DNA from: Parietichytrium sp. I65-24A
Taxonomy: Eukaryota; Sar; Bigyra; Thraustochytrida; Thraustochytriidae
Reading direction: 5' to 3'
DNA length: 64,000 bases
Assembly: GCA_012862575.1 (NCBI GenBank)
Contig: BLSF01000025.1
Span: 434,001-498,000, forward strand
The position numbers were made by a program, and so were the translations under genes. Of this stretch, positions 38,874 through 49,574 are shown piece after piece (the first letter of the stretch is position 1; each line of letters opens with the position of its first letter). A model generated the notes under the pieces. The model was given only the letters and a program-made list of their open reading frames with translations. It searched no databases and had not been told where the DNA came from.

Positions 38874-40839
38874 CTTCTCCGCTCCACCTCAACCTACTGC
38901 GCAGCTTGGCAGCAACTCTTGTTCAAAGAATGAAATATATTACACCGCTGGCGCACTAAAGCAACAGGTCCGCGACGCACATGCACATACCACTCCCGAG
39001 GGTCCGCGCGTACTTTTCCGCGTATGCCACTGGCCTCGCTCGCTCTTTTTCTTTTTTTTGGTGCCGGTCTGCCTCTCTAATTCGCGGTTCGCAGGTCGCA
39101 ATTTGGGATCTGCCTCGCTCCTTATTTTAGACCCTTCCGAGCCTTCCAAACAACAAAATAGCAAATTAGCACTCTATGTTACCCTGAAAAACTCTCTCTC
39201 TTTTTTCATAACATCTTTTTTCGGCAAGTATGGGAGACCTAGCTGGTTCGTAGCCGGTGGGATAGCATGGCTCAAGTATCGTGTATGTGCAGTGAGCGGT
39301 GGAGATATAGTACAGGATTAGGTGGATGTGGCTTATGGATGAAAAAGGGCGACGGAGGAACAGCTGCCTACACTATCTGCTGATATGCTATTAGGGATTG
39401 GTTCCGACTACAGAGCCTTATGATTCCCTTCTACTTGTTAGTTAGCAAATCGGGCAAATGCGACTACGGCTTGGGAAGTCGCTGGTAGGGGACGGGAGTG
39501 AAACTCCTATCGTTAACGGTGGGTGGCCAGTATGGATTGTGAGGAGGCCCTCAGGGAGGAGTCAGGGAGGTGTAGGGAGACGCCGGGACAGCTGTTGGGT
39601 AGGATTAATTAAGCTTGTAGCTATGACTCCTCGCGGATTTCTTTTTTTAAAAATACCTAATAATATCTACATACTAGTAGTACCAGTATTTTAATTCTTC
39701 AAAAATCAGCACTTTTCATTTCAATCAATCAACTAACGTTACCAAGTTGTCGCGTTTTCTTCTCACTACTATGTTCAGTCAAGTGAGGAGTTCTGAATTG
39801 TTGTGAACTGAAATCTCACCCAAATTCCAAATACTTAATTCTAAATCCTGCTCTTTGAGTGAGTGAGTGAGTGAGTGTGTGAGTGAGTGAGTGAGGAGGC
39901 GAGTCAGGCGGCTCTCTGTTCCTCCCTTCACGGGTCCTCACAGTCCTCACACTCGAAGGCTCCTCCCTCTCAAAGCGCTCCTCACAGTCACTGAGCCCCA
40001 GTAGCTCTTCTGAGAGGCAAGCTCCCTTCAAGTGAAACCTTCCTCTCTTTCAGTTGTTTGAGTGTGAGTTTGAGTTGATTTCACAGCCAAATTGAAATTG
40101 CAATTGATTGAAACAGTTCGAAGATTCAGGGAGTCGTGGCTGGGATAGACGTTGGACACGAGCCTGAAGGAGGCGTCTCTGCAAGGATTTCATGGCGCCG
40201 AAAGGGCTGTCCATTTATTATATCAACGAACTTTGAGACGATATTTCGCTGCCTGGCCTCTTTGCTCGGTGATTGTCTCCTGAGCTCTTCCTGCTTTCTC
40301 CCCACGCAGACTCTCGTCTCGAGAAGGCCTCCCATGACGCAGCTCTCCGATAAAGTTATTAAATTTCACGTCACATAGCCGTCTAAGTGACGCAAGACCC
40401 AAAAGTGCGACAAGTGTACTGAAACGCAATCGTCCCGTATTACCAGACCCCGAACCTCGACGGGACGCTTTCCCTCTCTACTCTAATCGCTAGCACCCAA
40501 TACGGATCTTTTCCCTTGTCGAACAATGTCAATCAAACAACCGTCGGGACGATGCCCCGACTTTCACGGCACTTCAAGGCTCGCTCAAGAGTCTCCCCCA
40601 GAGAACACTTCTCTATTCCCCGGATGAAACCGCCAATTCGTTTCCCCAACTTTTTGCAATACCTTGCAACATTTGGCTCTATCTCGGCAAATAACACGGC
40701 ACTCACAATCAACAAGTAACGTGCACATACAGGACGCGAGTACCTGTGGGACTGTGGGACTGTTGGACTTTTGGACTGTGGGACTGTGGGACTGTGGGAC
40801 TGTGGGACTGTGGGGTAATAGCAGGAAGCAGGAAGCAAG
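38874..40839. other. 2-kb gene-poor region
   Basis: No gene is supported. The stretch includes a CTA/TAG-rich island (39220-39640), a GTGA microsatellite (39855-39895) and a CTGTGGGA array (40743-40816) that ends 24 bases before the CBS/TPR gene start. The right end is the promoter and leader of that gene. Confidence 0.5.
40743..40816. repeat. GGGACTGTGG minisatellite in the CBS/TPR leader
   Basis: About seven tandem copies of a 10-base unit (GGGACTGTGG), with TT variants in two copies, end just before the ATG at 40840. The array probably lies in the 5' untranslated region or core promoter. Confidence 0.9.
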
Positions 40840-42954
40840 ATGGAGCACGGTGCCGTGGTGGTGGAAGCGGGTTCGGCCGGCGGCATGAAAGTTCGTCATG
40901 CTGCCAAGATGCTGAGCGAGAAGCGATGTTCGTGCATGATCGTGGTGGAGAGCGCGAGCAGCGGGAGAGTGGCTGGCATCGTGACGGAGCAGGACCTCGT
41001 GCGCAAGGCTCTTGGGGCTGAGGATGGGGCGAACATGGGGCTCACAGTGACGGAGGTGATGACGGCCGACCCGGTGTGCTTGCGGTCGAAAGGACATGTG
41101 CAAAGTCACATCGATGAAGCCTTGGCGCTGATGGCGAAGCGGTCCTTTCGGCACGTGCCGTTTGTTGATGAGGTGGCCGGCACGTACGTTGGATGCATAG
41201 ATATCGTCGGGGCTATTGCCACTGGGAAAGCGCAGACTCTGGCGCATGCCTTGTCGCTTCCGGCAGGCAAGATTGTGAGGATTCAAGCGGCTTGCGCAGA
41301 GTCTTATGAGATGTTTTGCATCCGCTCAGCGAAGACCACCGCAAGAGAAGCTGCAGCTTTGATGAGGCAGTCGCACTTGAGCTCCCTCGTCGTTCTGGAC
41401 CATGATGGCCGCCTAGTAGGCATTGTGACAGAGAGCGACCTGCTACGAAAGGTGCTCGCCGCCGACACCATGGGCGACGACGAGGTGGAAAGCGTTCTCG
41501 TCACTGATATTATGACACGCAACCCATTCACAATCAGTGTGGACACAAAGTCTTTCGACGGACTTCATCAGATGATCTCCAGGTCATTTCGCCATCTCCC
41601 AGTCCAAGACTCCTCCGGTAGAGTCATCACAGTCTTGGACATTCTCACTCTTGTGAAAACGAGCTACACTACGCTCGAACAAGCTTCTTCGGTCGCTGAA
41701 GGTGTTATGGAGTCTAACCAAGCAATGCCTACCTCAGTCTGGAACACGCTCATCGGAGGAGAGGCCTCAGACGAGGTAGAGACACCTCAAATGGAAGGCG
41801 GAGTAGATGACAAGACCATCGAGGTGATTGACGATGACTGTGGAGATGCTTGCGATTCCAAAGCGCGTTCTTTGGACGCTAAACCGCCAACTCCTCGACC
41901 ATTACCCTCTGTTACTCCTAAGGCTGCGCAAGACGAGAAGCAAGGTGCGGCAGACGATAGCGTAGACGACGCGGAGCGCTTGGAGCTAGGAAAGCTTGGC
42001 GAGCTCGAGAAAGAAGCCGTGCAAAGTATCGTAAAAGGAGACTTTGCCAAGTCGGTAGAGCTCTTTACCCGCGCTGTGAAATTGATTACCAGGGATTCGT
42101 GGGTGCTTCACAAGGTACGGCTGTACACAAGACGTGGGAGCGTGTTTTCGTGCATGGGTCGCCTGAATGATGCCCTTCTAGACTTTGATAGAATCGAGCA
42201 GCTAGAGTCGTCTGCAAGACTGGAAGCCGCGCGTTGCGGAAAAGAGGAAGCGTTGCAAAACTTATTGCTTGAATCATCCGCAGGCATCTGCGAGATTCTC
42301 ATAGAGACGGCTCGGTACGAAGAGGCTGCTCGACGTATGCGGACCTCCTTGCCGCGGTTCAAGGCAGAGGAGTGCCTAGAACAACTGAGAGGCGAAAGAG
42401 ACAAGTTTAGAGATCTCGGGAAGGAACTATTTCTCAAGAAAGATTACCACGGGGCGGTGGTGGCTTACACAAACGCAACCCGCACTTTAAAAGCACAAAT
42501 GCAAACCGAGGCAAGCTTTGTGGACCTTGACGCAGACGTTAGCTCCGAAGACGCATTGCTGAAGCACTGCACACAAGACGCAAAGGAACTTTTGGCAATA
42601 TTGTACAGTAATCGTGCCGCATGTTATCAGCTTTTGCAGGACTACAAATACGCGCTGGAAGATGCTCAAAGAGCTGTTCAGATCGACCCACAGTATGAGA
42701 AGGCTTGGACAAGAGTTTGCCACTGCTTATATCAAACTGGGAAAAACAATCGCTGCGAAAAGGCAATCGAAGCGGCATTTGCTGCTCTGGGCAGCAAAAT
42801 GACATCTTCGACCAAGTCGGGTTTGGAAGAAATGCTGGGAAAGTTAGCCACACGTAAGGAAGAGTCGAAAGCAACTATGCAGAGTGCAATCAAGTCTCTC
42901 GGTAAGGCACTTTCCAGCTCCCTGCAGACTGAAAGCGAGCGCAAGGAGGACTAG
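40840..42954 (+). CDS. Four-CBS-domain protein fused to TPR repeats
   Basis: A 704-residue protein joining two Bateman modules to a TPR region. The CBS motifs are at ~17-66, ~72-128 (VTEVMTADPVCLRSK), ~160-215 (LVGIVTESDLLRKVL) and ~218-275 (VTDIMTRNPFTI). CBS pairs usually bind AMP, ATP or other adenosyl ligands and change shape with energy state. A disordered acidic/Pro linker (~285-375) follows. From ~385 to ~660 come TPR helices (AKSVELFTRAVKL, YSNRAACYQLLQDYKYALED, AVQIDPQYEKAWTRV), which bind proteins, often chaperones. In plants and fungi four-CBS proteins often carry a PB1 domain; here TPR takes that place. A ligand-controlled adaptor role is inferred. The ATG at 40840 has A at -3 and G at +4. 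It converges on the CRAL-TRIO/PH gene, 291 bases apart. Confidence 0.88.
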   Translation: MEHGAVVVEAGSAGGMKVRHAAKMLSEKRCSCMIVVESASSGRVAGIVTEQDLVRKALGAEDGANMGLTVTEVMTADPVCLRSKGHVQSHIDEALALMAKRSFRHVPFVDEVAGTYVGCIDIVGAIATGKAQTLAHALSLPAGKIVRIQAACAESYEMFCIRSAKTTAREAAALMRQSHLSSLVVLDHDGRLVGIVTESDLLRKVLAADTMGDDEVESVLVTDIMTRNPFTISVDTKSFDGLHQMISRSFRHLPVQDSSGRVITVLDILTLVKTSYTTLEQASSVAEGVMESNQAMPTSVWNTLIGGEASDEVETPQMEGGVDDKTIEVIDDDCGDACDSKARSLDAKPPTPRPLPSVTPKAAQDEKQGAADDSVDDAERLELGKLGELEKEAVQSIVKGDFAKSVELFTRAVKLITRDSWVLHKVRLYTRRGSVFSCMGRLNDALLDFDRIEQLESSARLEAARCGKEEALQNLLLESSAGICEILIETARYEEAARRMRTSLPRFKAEECLEQLRGERDKFRDLGKELFLKKDYHGAVVAYTNATRTLKAQMQTEASFVDLDADVSSEDALLKHCTQDAKELLAILYSNRAACYQLLQDYKYALEDAQRAVQIDPQYEKAWTRVCHCLYQTGKNNRCEKAIEAAFAALGSKMTSSTKSGLEEMLGKLATRKEESKATMQSAIKSLGKALSSSLQTESERKED

Positions 42955-43245
42955 CTGCTGAGAAGTTGACTAAAACAGTAAATCGGGTGAAATACAGCCG
43001 TGACATTATACATGTTAATGTGAGCTCGAAATGAGTTGCTTTTACTATTTTTTTCTTTTCTCGGACAAAGGATTTGATGCGAGAAAAATCGGACGGAGGT
43101 ATTGACAAAACGTGAAATATCCTTTTTTTTGGTCATGGTGGTCTCTCTTCTTTTATCAAGCTCTCGAATCGCGCTTCATTTCAACGCGGCCCCTCCTCCG
43201 TTCAATCTAAACTATTTCTTCAATCGGCTTTTACCTCTCTCCAAG

Positions 43246-45336
43246 TTAAAACAATTTAAACATGTGCATCACACGCTTCCGAATAATAGTGGCCATCGTT
43301 TCGGAATCTGGAAGTGGCTCCTCGTCCTCGCCTGGCTTGACGAGGATGTTTAGATCCATCGCCACATCCCAGAAATCTTGCGCGAGGCTTGTAAGCTGGT
43401 CCACGATCGTAGAGTTGGTACGGCCGAGTCGCTCCTCATCCTCCTCGGAGAGCGAGTGAATGACCGGAGGCTGAATTGGTGACGACAAGTCACTATTCTC
43501 CTCGTCGTCTTCATCGTCTTTGGCCGACCCATCCCGTCGCTTCTGCTCGCTTTCAACTGCAGATGTAATGTGCTTGAGCCAATCCTCGGCATCTTCCAAG
43601 GACTGTGCCTTGAAAATATAGGTGCGGCTTGGAGTTGTGACCGTGAACTCGCCTTCCTGCTTGCCAATGTCGCAACCTTTCACGCTCATGAGGTCGACTT
43701 TGCCTTTCAGCGAGGCACCGACGTTGGTGGGTAAATCGTTGTAGTAGTACAAGCTGTGTGTGGTGAGAACAAAGTATCGCTTTCGCCAACTCGAGTTGAA
43801 GGCGCCGCGCTTCTCTAGAAACCCCTTGTGCTGATGGTTCTCGTTTGACCGGTCCGAGACTGCTTCGACGTCCAAAGCGCAGATATCATTTTCCGCAGCG
43901 TTTGAAATCGCCTCCATCCAGCGTTTCGTGAGGCTAGAGACGGTTTCCTCGCCTTCCGCTCCATCGATTCGGATTGTATATACGCGGTATGGGGTGGTAA
44001 TGTTCAAGAGGCCGTCGCTGCCATCGCCGTGGGAGGTGGCTGGGCGGCAAGAAGAGATCATGTGGAGCTCGATCTTTCCGCGGGGAAGATGGCTTTCCTT
44101 CGTGGGGTATCCAGAAAAGTAAAAGAGCCCGTTTTGTGTGAGCACGAAATAGCGTTTTCTCCAGGCGGTGTTTCGGTTCCCTTGCTTGCTCATGAATCCT
44201 TGCATGAGCACGTCCTCTCCGTTGTAGATCATCTCACCGTCCTGTTCCAGCTCTTCTGCGTTACTAGCATCGCCCTCTCCATCTGCGTCGGGGATGGGCT
44301 TGGGGGGGTTCTTGTATCGAAGACCGCGGCTCAGGCTCACGCTCAGGCGGTTCATAAGCTTGGAGACCTTGCTCTTCTCCAGCTCTTGAAAATATTTCTC
44401 CAGGTCTTCTTCCTGTTTCTTGTGTGCAGCAACCATTTCAGGGTTGGACTTGCACGGGTTAGACGTAAAGTCGTGGTCTGCGATCTCGGGAGTGTCGATG
44501 AGCTCCTCGACGACCTGCTTGAGCGTGATGGTCTTGCTCTTGCCGCCGATCTGCTCTGGGAGGGATTCGATTGGAATACCGGTCTTCAGCATGGCTGGCA
44601 TGTAGCTGCTTTCTCCACTGAGAATCTTGATCTTGTGCTTGACGTCCGGGTCAACCCAAGGGCTGATGACCCTCCACACCATGCGGAAGCTCATAGGAGC
44701 GTTGATGAGAAAGAGATTCCAGAGAGAGTCCGGGTAGTAGTCTCCGGAGACGCGGAATAACGGCTGCAAGATGGAGCGCACCTTGGCCGTAAAGTGTTTC
44801 TTCACGGAGAGTCCCTGCAAGTCCAGGCAATAGATGTACTGGCACACGCGATATCCCAGGCGGTGGGAAATCTCGTGCTTCATCCGCACAAGCGCCTCGA
44901 GACACTGCGCGCGGTACAGGAGGACGGTCTCCTCGTCGTACTTTGTCAGCGCGTTGACCTCCAGCTCCGTCACGCGATCGAGGATGAACCAGTGGCCGTG
45001 GATGTCCTCCCCGGCCACGTGGCTGGGCCATGCCTTGTGGTAGATGTCATGCAGCGGGAGTCGCTTCTCTAGGATGGTATTGATGCCGTTCTTGCCGCGC
45101 CACTCATAGATGTCCGCGCATGTATCGGCGATGTCTTTGACGCGGTTGCTCCTCGTCCAGTACCCTCTAATCAGGTTCAAGTGCGTCTCATGATCGCACG
45201 AGTCCCACGCCTGGCTGGCGCCTTTCTTTCGCAGCCGCTCCTTCACATCATCAATCACTGCCTTCTCCTCCGTCGTGAACAAGATCGACCGCTCCTTCGC
45301 CAGCGACTCCTTCACGTACCCTTGCCACGCCGACAT
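43246..45336 (-). CDS. CRAL-TRIO (Sec14-like) protein with two PH domains
   Basis: A 696-residue lipid-linked protein. Residues ~20-90 form a CRAL-TRIO N-terminal helix bundle (a YWTRSNRV segment after a charged start). Residues ~95-275 form the Sec14 lipid-binding lobe (HWFILDRVTELEV, YIYCLDLQGLSVKK, YYPDSLWNLFLINAPMSFRM), which carries phosphatidylinositol or other lipids between membranes. Two PH domains follow: ~373-475 (MQGFMSKQGNRNTAWRKRYF) and ~500-602 (HKGFLEKRGAFNSSWRKRYF). Both keep the KxGxxxxxWRKRYF basic patch that binds phosphoinositides, and both keep the final Trp-containing helix. An acidic linker and a helical tail close it. The ATG at 45336 has G at -3. The protein probably works at phosphoinositide-rich membranes; the cargo lipid is unknown. 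Confidence 0.9.
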   Translation of the reverse strand: MSAWQGYVKESLAKERSILFTTEEKAVIDDVKERLRKKGASQAWDSCDHETHLNLIRGYWTRSNRVKDIADTCADIYEWRGKNGINTILEKRLPLHDIYHKAWPSHVAGEDIHGHWFILDRVTELEVNALTKYDEETVLLYRAQCLEALVRMKHEISHRLGYRVCQYIYCLDLQGLSVKKHFTAKVRSILQPLFRVSGDYYPDSLWNLFLINAPMSFRMVWRVISPWVDPDVKHKIKILSGESSYMPAMLKTGIPIESLPEQIGGKSKTITLKQVVEELIDTPEIADHDFTSNPCKSNPEMVAAHKKQEEDLEKYFQELEKSKVSKLMNRLSVSLSRGLRYKNPPKPIPDADGEGDASNAEELEQDGEMIYNGEDVLMQGFMSKQGNRNTAWRKRYFVLTQNGLFYFSGYPTKESHLPRGKIELHMISSCRPATSHGDGSDGLLNITTPYRVYTIRIDGAEGEETVSSLTKRWMEAISNAAENDICALDVEAVSDRSNENHQHKGFLEKRGAFNSSWRKRYFVLTTHSLYYYNDLPTNVGASLKGKVDLMSVKGCDIGKQEGEFTVTTPSRTYIFKAQSLEDAEDWLKHITSAVESEQKRRDGSAKDDEDDEENSDLSSPIQPPVIHSLSEEDEERLGRTNSTIVDQLTSLAQDFWDVAMDLNILVKPGEDEEPLPDSETMATIIRKRVMHMFKLF

Positions 45337-45964
45337 CCCCGCTTCCTCCACTCAACCCTGCGCCCCTTTCGCCCTTTTGACCTTTTGACCTTTCGCCCTT
45401 TGCGCACAGCGACACGGACGGATGTATAGAGGGATGGAAGGATGAGAGTTGGAGCGAGACCGACAAACTGAGCAAGCGCCGCAACAGAGCAGCACAGCAA
45501 AAGAGCAAAAGAGCAGCACAGCAAACGTACTCTGGTCACTCCCGACGCTCGTGCGAAGCAGACAGAGAGACAGAAAGACAGAGACAGAGACAGAGAGAGC
45601 GGAGACGCAGAGACTGTGTGCGAGCGCGAGAGCGAGAGTGAGAGAGAGACAGAGAGAGAGAGAGAGAGTCACACACACTGAGAGAGAAGTGAGTGAGTGA
45701 GAGAGGCATAGACTATGTATGAGAGAGAGAGAGAGAGCATGTGAGAGAGCAGTCACTCATCATCCAGTGTTATTCGTGCTGCTTAGAAAGTTATAAAGTC
45801 GGAAAGTTGAAAACAACGAAGGAGTTATATAACTTATTAGATATGCATGAGGTTATTAGCGAATGATGGCGCTACGTCCTTCTTTCTTTCGTCCTTTCTT
45901 TCTTCTTTTGTTTTGCGGTCTAAAATTAGGGGGAGCGAGTCCCTTTTTTGGGGCAACTTGGCAC

Positions 45965-46001
45965 AGTACTGGTACTCAGTACTCGGTACTAGTACTGTAC
46001 T
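45965..46001. repeat. GTACT palindrome cluster
   Basis: A 37-base tract built from AGTACT/GGTACT units reads nearly the same on both strands. It is the longest of several such motifs in the window, all of them in non-coding DNA. Confidence 0.85.
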
Positions 46002-46104
46002 GCCAGTCTCAAGCAAGGAAAGAAGGAAACATAAGGAAACCCAGATGATCTTACGCTTACTGCCAGCTCTTTTTTCGCTGCACAGTCTGCACAGCAGCCA
46101 ACCC

Positions 46105-46140
<36 letters not shown>

Positions 46141-46571
46141 TCTTTGCTGTTCCAAATCATCAATACAATCAATCAAAATCAACCAAACAATCAATGAAAA
46201 AAACAAACGGAAAAAAGAAAGGAATTACACTGGTACACACCTCCACCCTCCCACGTTCACTGTCAGTAAGATTATAATAGGTACATTTAGACCCCCTATG
46301 CAGTCCTAAAGGACTGCTAACATTCTCTATTATCGTCTATAGCGACAGTTGTGATTGCTACTGAGCTGTCAAAACTATGAATTGAAAGAGGCCAGAGTCA
46401 AAAGTTGAACAGCTGTGTTGGAAGAATTGTGCCTTCTGAGTTGTAGTTTTCGATTTTAATTCTGCGAGACGCCTCGGAGAATGGGCGAATGGAACTCATC
46501 CGAAGAGGAGGCTCAGTTCACCAATAATTAGAGTAATTCTAGTTGGGCCTTGCGTAAAACTTTGGAAGAAA

Positions 46572-47137
46572 TCAATCACACCATTGAAGCGCTTCAGACA
46601 CTTGATTCAATTTCAAGGTCAAGTTGAGAGACAATGCAACCGTCTTCCGCGTGGGTTGCCCGATACAGTGGCTGCGCCAGTCTCTAAGCATCTCATGTCC
46701 TCGTGACGATGGCTGGGGAGAATTTGCAGTGCCTGACTTTACAATCTTGAAGAACGACTTGCCTGTGAAGAAGGAGCAAAAGGTGTGCATAACACATCGA
46801 TGACCTTGATGGTATCGACTTGCACACAGCTGAGCCTCTGAGCGAGCGAAAAAAGCAACGTCATGGAGCAGTAATTCAGTTTGTTTGATTGAATGATGAG
46901 TGAGGAGGACTCCGGACTCGGAATCACGATACTGCACTAGCTGTCCACGCCCGTCTCACTGACATCCGCTGACGGTACCTTCCACAAATCGCGCAGAGTC
47001 AACAGCCTCAAAGCGAAAACGGGCACTCCTGGACTGTTCCTCCAGATGTGCATGGCTTGCAGCTGCTGCCTGGAAGCAATCTTGGTCAGGATACGCTGCA
47101 AAAGAGACCAAAACGCCGTGCGAGCAGACACATCCAT
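46572..47137 (-). other. Doubtful fragmented coding stretch
   Basis: Two minus-strand open frames abut: 47137-46937 (ATG start, MDVSARTAFWSLLQRIL) and 46937-46572. Both have protein-like composition (MHIWRNSPGVPVFALRLL in the first; FTGKSFFKIVKSGTANS in the second) but no recognised domain. The first holds GTACCG after an AAG, which could be a splice donor. This may be a small intron-containing gene, a decayed gene or chance. Confidence 0.18.
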
Positions 47138-47784
47138 GATCCCGTGATGTGTCAGACAGACTGTCAGCCAACTCGATCCCTCGCTCCCTGACCTGCTTTC
47201 GCAGCGTACTGTTACTCTGACCGTGAGTATGTCCCATTAAAGTAAATCACACCCATCGAGCGCGTTCGCATCTGTCTGTCAAACAAACAGAACAGAACAA
47301 AACAAAACAAAAGAAAGTTGTACAATTTACAGCAACGAATGCTTCGACCTTACATCTCCAGTCTTTGGTCTTTCCAAATTCCACATATCTTCGCTCCAAA
47401 TCATCTCTCCTTTCATGGAGCATTAGCCACTTAGCTCTACGCTAACATCCACCTCTACCATATGGCTACCCGTCTAGCTATCCATTGTACTATTCGGGCT
47501 GGTGTGCGCTTTAGCTACTAGCTGCAAGTAGTAGAAGTGTGTGCTCCGTATCGGGGCTAGCGGGCATTAGTCAAAGAGGTGGCGACGTGGCTAGCAACGA
47601 GTAGCGCTCTTGGATAGTTGGCTACGCTATGTGAAGTGTACAGTGCGCGTGCATTGTTCACATCCGAGTCGATTGCAAGTAAAAATTGCAAAAACTGTTG
47701 TGATGAAATTTGTTCCTGTTCTGATTTGAATTTCTGAATTTCTGATGAATCGCGAGAATGAACGAATCGTATTTCTGAAAACGA

Positions 47785-48532
47785 TTGCGAAGGTCCACCA
47801 AGTTTGGAGGAGTAAGAAGAAACAATGTTCTCAAGTGCAAATTGCGAAGTTCAAAAGCTCAAGATGACGGTAACGGTATTGGCGCGCTGTCTCCAAGTTC
47901 TCTCATTGGTCGACGGAGGGCACTAGTATGTGGGGACAATGCAAATGCAAAGCGGTGCGCTTGCTCTAAGCTTTCTTGCTCTGACGAAAGTCTCGATGCG
48001 CCGCTAAGTTATTCTCGCCTATGTTAAAGGGAGATTTCCACAACAGCAAGTGTGCGTTTCACCAAGGCAACTGCATACAAACAATACCAGATTGACATTT
48101 CCAAAAGCAGAGCAACTCTGCCGTCGTGTCCTAAATGTGGAAAGAAGGCGGTGTCCCGTGTCGTAAGCACCGCCCTCGAGGCGTTAACGTCGGTTCCAAA
48201 GTTTCATTATGTTTCCTCTTGAAATGCAACAGTTTTCAACACTATCTCTCTTCCCTGTATACGTAAAAGTTGTTTTTTTGTTGACTATTGGTTTCGCAGT
48301 CGCTTTCTTGCAAGATCGATTCGCTGGCAAGAGCTGGCTGCTAGAGAGTAGCTTTAGAAATTTGTCCGCCCGCCCAAGTCAAAAATGCTCAAAAGGCACG
48401 ACCGCATGCACACAATCTATAGACCACTATACTAGCAATTCCAGGAACCGGGAACCGGGTGAGGAGAACCAGCTTACACGTAGGCCAGAACTGGATGAGA
48501 TGGCACTGATGGCTTCGTCGTTCAGAAGATGA
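47785..48532 (+). pseudogene. Possible broken or intron-containing gene with a CPxC motif
   Basis: An open frame without ATG runs from 47785 to a TAA at 48025. The same frame is then open for 64 more codons, to a TGA at 48220, and includes LPSCPKCGKKAVSRVVSTAL, a half zinc-ribbon-like motif. Overlapping it, another frame starts at ATG 48209 (MFPLEMQQF) and runs to 48532; it has one likely membrane helix (VYVKVVFLLTIGFAVAFL). The region has coding-like composition. Either an intron removes the stop (TTCCACAACAG near 48045 could be an acceptor) or it is a decayed gene. No family is recognised. Confidence 0.22.
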
Positions 48533-48949
48533 CGTGAATTCCGAAGTCTGCGTTTAGATTTCGCTGTCAAGATCAAGACTCTCTTCCAGGCACAAATCCT
48601 CCCCGCCCAGTTTAATTCTAATTCACATTTTGCTCATAAACTTCAGTTTACATTTAAACCCTACCGGGAGATCTCTCGTGCTATACAAGTCAATATATAA
48701 TTCCAACACCTTCGGACTCTTAGTGCCCCGCATATGTACTCTCTAGGCCAAATCCATTTATCCATTTCTCTATCCACTCCCAGTAGGAACTTTCTTCCTA
48801 GGACCATCTATGCAAACAGCTACAAATATATACGCGAGACTTACGAAGAGCTACGAGTACGGGCGAAAAGCGTCCGCGGAAAGTGTTCCCGCGCAGAACC
48901 GTAGCGTCAATTATACAAACCTGGTAGTAGTACGTACGTACGTGCGGCG

Positions 48950-49017
48950 AACATCAGTATTAGTGTCAGTATCATTATCAGTTTCAGTATCCGTATCAGT
49001 ATCAGTATCAGTATCAG
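48950..49017. repeat. CAGTAT hexamer repeat in the REEP gene leader
   Basis: About ten CAGTAT or similar units end 33 bases before the REEP start codon. The frame is open through the array, but it would encode a Val-Ser repeat, so I regard it as 5' untranslated sequence. Confidence 0.85.
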
Positions 49018-49049
49018 AGTTTGGGCTTGAGACTTTGTTGCTGGAAAAG

Positions 49050-49574
49050 ATGGAGCAGGTAACGGAAGCGACGAGTGAGTTTGAGAAGGACTTGGAAAAG
49101 GTTGCATTTCTGCGAGTAGCGGAAGAGCGCACTGGTATTCCAAAGACAGTGGTGCTTGTGGTAAGCTCCCTCTCCGCCTTCGTGCTTCTGTATGTGACGA
49201 TTGGGCCAGGACTGCTGTGCAACTTGGTGGGGTTTGTTTACCCGGCGTACGCGAGCTTCAAGGCAATCGAGTCGGAGGATAAGGAGGATGACACGCAGTG
49301 GCTCACGTACTGGGTGGTGTACGCCGTGTTCAACATCGTGGAGACGTTTGCCGATGTGATCTTGTTTTGGTTCCCGTTCTACTATTCGCTCAAGTTTGGT
49401 TTCCTCATCTGGCTCTTCTTGCCAAACGTTCGTGGTGCGCAGTACATGTACACACACATCATCCTGCCGTTCTTTGTCAAGCAGGAGAAGAGGATCGACG
49501 AGCATATGGATAACCTCAAGTCCGCTGGCTCGGACGACGATGAAGAGGACGACGAGCCAAAGAAAGACAAGTAA
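49050..49574 (+). CDS. REEP/HVA22 (TB2/DP1) membrane-shaping protein
   Basis: A 174-residue ER protein, close in size to REEP5/6, Yop1 and HVA22. The family core is clear: LLCNLVGFVYPAYASFKAIE, then EDDTQWLTYWVVYAVFNIVE, FADVILFWFPFYYSLKFGFL and a LPNVRGAQYMYTHIILPFF segment. Hydrophobic hairpins wedge into the outer leaflet and curve ER tubules. Helical residues 1-35 carry an amphipathic lead (MEQVTEATSEFEKDLEKVAF), and the tail (SAGSDDDEEDDEPKKDK) is acidic and ends in Lys-x-Lys-like sequence. The frame extends back to an ATG at 48810 through the CAGTAT repeat. I choose the ATG at 49050 because it has the strong AAAGATGG context and gives the normal family length. Confidence 0.92.
   Translation: MEQVTEATSEFEKDLEKVAFLRVAEERTGIPKTVVLVVSSLSAFVLLYVTIGPGLLCNLVGFVYPAYASFKAIESEDKEDDTQWLTYWVVYAVFNIVETFADVILFWFPFYYSLKFGFLIWLFLPNVRGAQYMYTHIILPFFVKQEKRIDEHMDNLKSAGSDDDEEDDEPKKDK

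Larger units (their letters stand above)
45337..49049. other. 3.7-kb gene-poor region with many microsatellites
   Basis: The left end is the leader of the CRAL-TRIO/PH gene and is full of AGCAAAAG (45480-45530) and GA runs (45560-45740). Next come a GTACT palindrome cluster (45965-46001), a GA run (46103-46137), CAAT units, a CTA/TAG-rich island (47420-47645) and two doubtful coding stretches (46572-47137 minus, 47785-48532 plus). At the right end a CAGTAT array (48950-49017) precedes the REEP gene. Confidence 0.45.

Noticed and set aside
47915-48027. Cys-rich peptide as a tesmin/CRC domain
   Set aside because: KRCACSKLSC matches only the first few residues; the rest of the CRC pattern is missing.
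48810-49049. Upstream ATG and Val-Ser repeat as the N-terminus of the REEP protein
   Set aside because: The extension encodes a CAGTAT microsatellite, its length is unlike the family, and the ATG at 49050 has a much better context.
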